Assembly: GCA_028291125.1 (NCBI GenBank)
Contig: JAQGIN010000366.1
Location: forward strand, 1 to 9,406
From: Caulobacter sp.
Lineage (GTDB): Bacteria > Pseudomonadota > Alphaproteobacteria > Caulobacterales > Caulobacteraceae
DNA: 9,406 nucleotides
Direction: 5' to 3'
Part shown: in pieces, positions 6,721 to 9,406 of the stretch
How positions within the stretch are numbered: position 1 is the first letter of the stretch
Layout: every line of letters begins with the position of its first letter
Made by a program: the position numbers and the translations under genes
The notes under the pieces: generated by a model
Databases searched by the model: none
What the model was told of the DNA's origin: nothing
What the model saw: only the letters and a program-made list of their open reading frames with translations

Positions 6721-6779
6721 CGAAGCTTGGCATTGGTGCGCTGATGCAGGCGGCCGTCACCTGGGCGACAGAGGATTAG
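6714..6779 (+). CDS. Possible small ORF (21 aa) upstream of pgsA
   Basis: An ATG at 6714 opens a 21-codon frame (MGTKLGIGALMQAAVTWATED) ending at TAG 6777-6779. GAGAGG (6701-6706) sits 7 bases upstream in ribosome-binding position, and the stop lies 8 bases before the pgsA start, so it could be translated and coupled to pgsA. The peptide has a short hydrophobic centre and an acidic end. Against it: the start region falls in a degenerate repeat, and its codon use (CTT, ATT, GGT, GGA, ACA) is not typical of the neighbours. No family recognised; it may be non-coding. Confidence 0.28.
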   Translation: MGTKLGIGALMQAAVTWATED

Positions 6780-6787
6780 GAACACCG

Positions 6788-7408
6788 ATGAAGGCCCTGC
6801 CCAATATCCTGTCGACCGGCCGGCTGGTCCTGACCCTGTTCATGTTCGTGGCCCTGGCCGCGGCGGCGGGCGGCGTGCCCTGGCTTAGCGAGCGCCTGAC
6901 GCCGGAAATTCAGTTCGCCCTGCAGCGCTGGGCTTTCTGGGCCTTCGCCGTGGCGGCCGTGACCGACTATTTCGACGGCTGGCTGGCCCGCAAGCTGGAC
7001 GCGGTGACCGTCTGGGGCGCGATCCTCGACCCGATCGGCGACAAGGTGCTGGTCTGCGGCGCGGTGCTGGGCCTGATGGCGCTGGGGGCCCAGCCGATGG
7101 TGGTGCTGCCGGCCGGCCTGATCCTGTTCCGCGAGTTCACGGTCAGCGCCCTGCGCGAAGTGGGCGCGAGCCAGGGGATAAAGCTGCCGGTCACCCTGTT
7201 GGCCAAGTGGAAGACCACCCTGCAGCTGGTGGCCCTGGGCGCCGAATTGCTGATCGCCTCCTGGGGCGCCTTCGACCTGCCGTCCGACCCCTCGGTGCGC
7301 GATCCCGCGACCCTGGTCGCCCATAGCCTGTTCTGGATCGCCGCCCTGGTCACCCTGATCACCGGCTACCAATACTGGGAACAGACGCGGGTGGCCCTGA
7401 AGGGCTAG
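6788..7408 (+). CDS. pgsA: CDP-diacylglycerol-glycerol-3-phosphate 3-phosphatidyltransferase
   Basis: Makes phosphatidylglycerophosphate from CDP-diacylglycerol and glycerol 3-phosphate in the inner membrane, the committed step to phosphatidylglycerol and cardiolipin. The 206-residue protein carries the complete CDP-alcohol phosphatidyltransferase signature D-x2-DG-x2-AR-x8-G-x3-D-x3-D: D60, D63, G64, A67, R68, G77, D81 and D85. It opens with LPNILSTGRLVLT, typical of PgsA, and has about five to six membrane segments (near 11-30, 46-60, 85-101, 103-116, 142-158, 176-195). REFTVSALRE at 115-124 also fits PgsA better than phosphatidylserine synthase. The ATG at 6788 follows AGGA at 6778-6781 by 6 bases. 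It lies 118 bases after uvrC on the same strand with no clear terminator between, so partial co-transcription is possible. Its stop codon interlocks with that of the convergent pirin gene. Confidence 0.95.
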   Translation: MKALPNILSTGRLVLTLFMFVALAAAAGGVPWLSERLTPEIQFALQRWAFWAFAVAAVTDYFDGWLARKLDAVTVWGAILDPIGDKVLVCGAVLGLMALGAQPMVVLPAGLILFREFTVSALREVGASQGIKLPVTLLAKWKTTLQLVALGAELLIASWGAFDLPSDPSVRDPATLVAHSLFWIAALVTLITGYQYWEQTRVALKG

Positions 7409-8301
7409 GACATCGGATTGGCCGGCGCCGGGGGCGGGGTCTCCGGCAGGGGAATGAACTCCTGGTCGTCGGCGTCGGGCAGTTTCATGCGGCCGGCCCG
7501 CCAGTCGGCCTTGGCCTGCTCGATCCGCTCCTTCGACGAGGACACGAAGTTCCAGTCGATGAACCGCTCGCCTACCGGCTCGCCGCCCAGCAGCATGACG
7601 GTGGCCGTGGTCACCGCCGTCACCGCGATCGCGTCGCCCGGCTTGAAGACCAGCATCTGGCCCGCATTGTAGGTGTGTCCGTCCACCTCGACGCTGCCGG
7701 CCGCCACATAGATCGCCCGTTCCGGATATTCCGCCGGCAGGCTGGCTGTGACGCCCTCCTGCAGCACCCAGTGGGCGTAGAACATCGGCGAATGGGTCTT
7801 CACCTTGGCCTCGGCGCCGAACGCCTTGCCGGCGATCAGCCGCGCCCACATGCCGCCGCCCTGATAGGTGGGCAGGTCTTCGGGGCCATGGTGATGGAAG
7901 CTGGGATCGGTCTCTTCCATCCCGTCGGGCAGGGCGACCCAGGCCTGGATGCCGTGCATGGCGCCGCCGGCCTCGCGCAGGTGTTCGAACCGCTCGGAAT
8001 GGGTGATGCCGCGCCCGGCGGTCATCCAGTTGACCTCGCCCGGCTTGATCTCCTGGGTCACGCCGACGCTGTCGCGATGGGTGATTCCGCCCTCGAACAG
8101 GTAGGTGACGGTCGACAGCCCGATATGCGGGTGCGGCCGCACGTCGACATTGCGCGGGAAGCCGGGCTTGAAGTCGATCGGCCCCATGTGATCGAAGAAC
8201 GCGAAGGGCCCGACCATCCGGTGCTTGGCGAACGGCAGGACGCGACCCACCTCGAACCCGCCGAGGTCCTTGCGCCGCTGGTCGATGACGAGTTCGATCA
8301 T
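7405..8301 (-). CDS. Pirin-family protein
   Basis: A 298-residue bicupin of the pirin family. The metal-binding residues of the N-terminal cupin are all present: H57 and H59 in RPHPHIGLSTVTYLFEG, then H101 and E103 in GRGITHSER, at almost the same numbering as in human pirin (H56, H58, H101, E103). The C-terminal cupin runs from about 165 to 255 and ends in a family-typical region near FIDWNFVSSSKERIEQAKADW (258-278), followed by a Pro-rich tail. Family members include quercetin dioxygenases and regulators of metabolism; which applies here is unknown. The ATG at 8299-8301 has AGAGGA in ribosome-binding position, inside the 3' arm of an 11-bp hairpin. It overlaps the convergent pgsA stop by 4 bases. 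The Lrp-type gene lies 97 bases upstream on the same strand. Confidence 0.93.
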   Translation of the reverse strand: MIELVIDQRRKDLGGFEVGRVLPFAKHRMVGPFAFFDHMGPIDFKPGFPRNVDVRPHPHIGLSTVTYLFEGGITHRDSVGVTQEIKPGEVNWMTAGRGITHSERFEHLREAGGAMHGIQAWVALPDGMEETDPSFHHHGPEDLPTYQGGGMWARLIAGKAFGAEAKVKTHSPMFYAHWVLQEGVTASLPAEYPERAIYVAAGSVEVDGHTYNAGQMLVFKPGDAIAVTAVTTATVMLLGGEPVGERFIDWNFVSSSKERIEQAKADWRAGRMKLPDADDQEFIPLPETPPPAPANPMS

Positions 8302-8306
8302 CTGTT

Positions 8307-8346
8307 CCTCTCCCCATTCTTCATGGGGAGAGGTTAGGTGAGGGGG
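8307..8346. repeat. Palindromic REP-like element at the pirin ribosome binding site
   Basis: CCTCTCCCCAT (8307-8317) and ATGGGGAGAGG (8323-8333) form a perfect 11-bp inverted repeat around a 5-base loop, followed by TTAGGTGAGGGGG (8334-8346). From memory, this GGGGAGAGG-TTAGGTGAGGGGG pattern resembles a small dispersed intergenic element common in proteobacterial genomes; I cannot check copy number here. In the pirin mRNA the hairpin's 3' arm contains the Shine-Dalgarno sequence just 5 bases before the start codon. No U tract follows on either strand, so it is not a standard intrinsic terminator. Confidence 0.65.
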
Positions 8347-8398
8347 CTGCTCGGCGCACGCCTCAATCTGCGAAATTCAGCATTGCCCGAAGGCGCAG

Positions 8399-8896
8399 CT
8401 AGCCCTGCGAGCTCACATAGGGGCTGATCAGGCCCAGGGGCGCGGCGGTGGTGTTCTTTACCGAGCGGATCACGATCCGGCTCTCGATGTTGGACACCAG
8501 GCCCAGGCCCAGGATCTTCTCGCGCAGGAAGTCGTCGAAGGCGTGCATGTCGCGGGTGACGATCCGCAGCTCGTAGTCGGCCGAGCCGGTGACCGTGGCG
8601 CACTGCACCACCTCGGCCAGCTTGGTGATCGCCTGCTCGAAGGAATCCAGGTTGTCCTTGGTCGGCAGCGACAGCTTGACGGTGCAGTAGACCTCGAAGC
8701 CCAGGCCCAGCTTGTCGCGGTCCAGGATGGTCACGCGACGCTGGATGACACCGGCGTCTTCCAGGCGCTTGATGCGCCTCCAGCACGGCGAAGAGGACAG
8801 TCCGACCCGCTCGGCGATCTCGGCGACGGACAGTCCGGCGTCATGCTGGATGAGATCCAGAATCTTAGCATCGACGGCGTCGAGGGTCTCGGACAA
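8399..8896 (-). CDS. Lrp/AsnC-family transcriptional regulator
   Basis: A 165-residue feast/famine regulator. The N-terminal winged helix-turn-helix spans about 5-50 (LDAVDAKILDLIQHDAG, then LSVAEIAERVGLSSSPCWRRIKRL with the recognition helix near 34-45). The ligand-binding RAM domain spans about 68-143 and includes TGSADYELRIVT at 103-114. Members form octamers or dimers that sense amino acids and control amino-acid metabolism. I start at the TTG whose complement is 8894-8896 because a perfect GGGAGG ribosome binding site (complement of 8902-8907) sits 5 bases upstream and the protein then begins MSETLDAVDAKIL, a usual start for the family. ATGs at 8920 and 8935 are in-frame alternatives without ribosome binding sites. 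It is divergent from the ketoacid oxidoreductase gene, its most likely target besides itself. Confidence 0.92.
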   Translation of the reverse strand: MSETLDAVDAKILDLIQHDAGLSVAEIAERVGLSSSPCWRRIKRLEDAGVIQRRVTILDRDKLGLGFEVYCTVKLSLPTKDNLDSFEQAITKLAEVVQCATVTGSADYELRIVTRDMHAFDDFLREKILGLGLVSNIESRIVIRSVKNTTAAPLGLISPYVSSQG

Positions 8897-9037
8897 GTTT
8901 TCCTCCCGCCCAGAGGGCATATGAGCGTCAATCATGCCCCGGAACCGTATTGGTGGGGCATGCCTTTGGTAAGCAATTGCGTCGAACTTATATGATCTTG
9001 CAAGCTCTATGGGGAGCCCGAAAGGAAGGAATTTGCA
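8897..9037. promoter_or_regulatory. Shared lrp / oxidoreductase control region
   Basis: The 141 bases between the divergent starts should hold both promoters and the regulator's operators. CATGCCCC (8933-8940) and GGGGCATG (8955-8962) form a perfect 8-bp inverted repeat with a 14-base spacer. Two further 8-bp palindromes lie nearer the oxidoreductase gene: GCAATTGC (8973-8980) and CTTGCAAG (8997-9004). TATGAT at 8991-8996 is a possible -10 box, but no well-spaced -35 box is evident. Lrp-type proteins often bind several weak palindromes across such a region, so this is a reasonable operator array, by inference. Confidence 0.45.
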
Positions 9038-9406
9038 ATGCGGCACTCTGAAGTGACGCTGGACGACAAATTTCTGCTCAATGAGGGCCGGGTTTTCATC
9101 ACCGGCGTTCAGGCGCTCCTCCGTGTTCTCATGGATCAGCGTCGTCTCGACGAGCAGGCCGGTCTGAACACGGCCGGTTTTGTCTCGGGCTATCGCGGCT
9201 CGCCGCTCGGCGGCCTCGACCAGCAAGCCCATCGCGCCCAGAAGTATCTCGACCAGGCCGGGGTGGTCTTCAAGGAAGGCCTCAACGAAGACCTGGCCGC
9301 CACCGCCGTCTGGGGCTCGCAGCAGGCCAACCTGTTCCCGGGCGCCAAATTCGATGGCGTCTATGGCATGTGGTACGGCAAGGCGCCGGGCGTCGACCGC
9401 ACCGGC
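9038..9406 (+). CDS. Indolepyruvate:ferredoxin oxidoreductase family protein (5' part)
   Basis: The first 123 codons of a large gene that runs off the window. The N-terminus (LDDKFLLNEGRVFITGVQALLR, then GLNTAGFVSGYRGSPLGGLDQQ at 42-63, GLNEDLAATAVWGSQQ at 81-96, LFPGAKFDGVYGMWYGKAPGVDRTG at 99-123) matches the fused IorA/IorB-type 2-ketoacid:ferredoxin oxidoreductases, normally over 1,100 residues. These thiamine-diphosphate, iron-sulphur enzymes oxidatively decarboxylate aryl or branched 2-ketoacids to acyl-CoA in amino-acid breakdown. This segment is the start of the pyrimidine-binding domain; the thiamine and iron-sulphur motifs lie outside the window. The ATG at 9038 follows AAGGAAGGA (9022-9030) by 7 bases. 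The divergent Lrp-type gene is the likely regulator. Family confident; exact ketoacid not determinable. Confidence 0.93.
   Translation, partial: MRHSEVTLDDKFLLNEGRVFITGVQALLRVLMDQRRLDEQAGLNTAGFVSGYRGSPLGGLDQQAHRAQKYLDQAGVVFKEGLNEDLAATAVWGSQQANLFPGAKFDGVYGMWYGKAPGVDRTG

Noticed and set aside
8307..8333. Intrinsic terminator for the Lrp-type gene
   Set aside because: The stem is strong but no U tract follows on the minus strand; the sequence runs straight into the pirin ribosome binding site and start.
8897..9232. N-terminal extension of the Lrp-type protein by up to 112 residues
   Set aside because: The extension would run antisense through the oxidoreductase start, has no family resemblance, and a TTG with a perfect GGGAGG site lies exactly at the normal domain start.

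Overview
This high-GC window, with third codon positions close to saturated with G/C in most genes, looks like an alphaproteobacterial chromosome. Caulobacteraceae (Caulobacter or Phenylobacterium type) is my best guess, from codon use and the character of the proteins; no rRNA or other phylogenetic marker was available to test it. The genes are densely packed and most are recognisable housekeeping or accessory-metabolism functions. I see no tRNA, rRNA, CRISPR array, transposase or prophage gene.

Layout: (1) 1-341: the 3' end of an unidentified + strand gene, facing a 79-residue minus-strand protein that resembles the two ends of a flagellar rod/hook protein with the middle missing. (2) 342-2909: a divergent intergenic region, then an exported M28 metallopeptidase with a PA domain and a DUF998-like membrane protein, probably co-transcribed. 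(3) 2918-4157, minus strand: a YbhB/YbcL (PEBP) protein and, upstream of it, a 2OG-Fe(II) oxygenase-like protein, separated by a probable intrinsic terminator. (4) 4218-4760: a two-gene ParD/ParE-type toxin-antitoxin module whose codon use is clearly less GC-biased than its neighbours. (5) 4780-7408: uvrC (nucleotide excision repair) and pgsA (phosphatidylglycerophosphate synthase), with a possible 21-codon small ORF between them. (6) 7405-8896, minus strand: a pirin-family protein and, upstream, an Lrp/AsnC regulator. (7) 9038 to the window end: the start of a large indolepyruvate:ferredoxin oxidoreductase-type gene, divergent from the Lrp gene.

The genes do not form one pathway. The functional pairs that can be argued are the toxin-antitoxin module and the Lrp regulator with its divergent 2-ketoacid oxidoreductase, which share a 141-base region containing a perfect 8-bp inverted repeat. 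The toxin-antitoxin module lies directly upstream of uvrC in the same direction, so uvrC may receive transcription from it. Two minus-strand genes (PEBP and pirin) have Shine-Dalgarno sequences that fall inside predicted hairpins.

I did not find a clearly new multi-gene system. The best candidates for new biology are the miniature flagellar axial-like protein, the small ORF and degenerate palindromic repeat before pgsA, and the hairpin-embedded ribosome binding sites.
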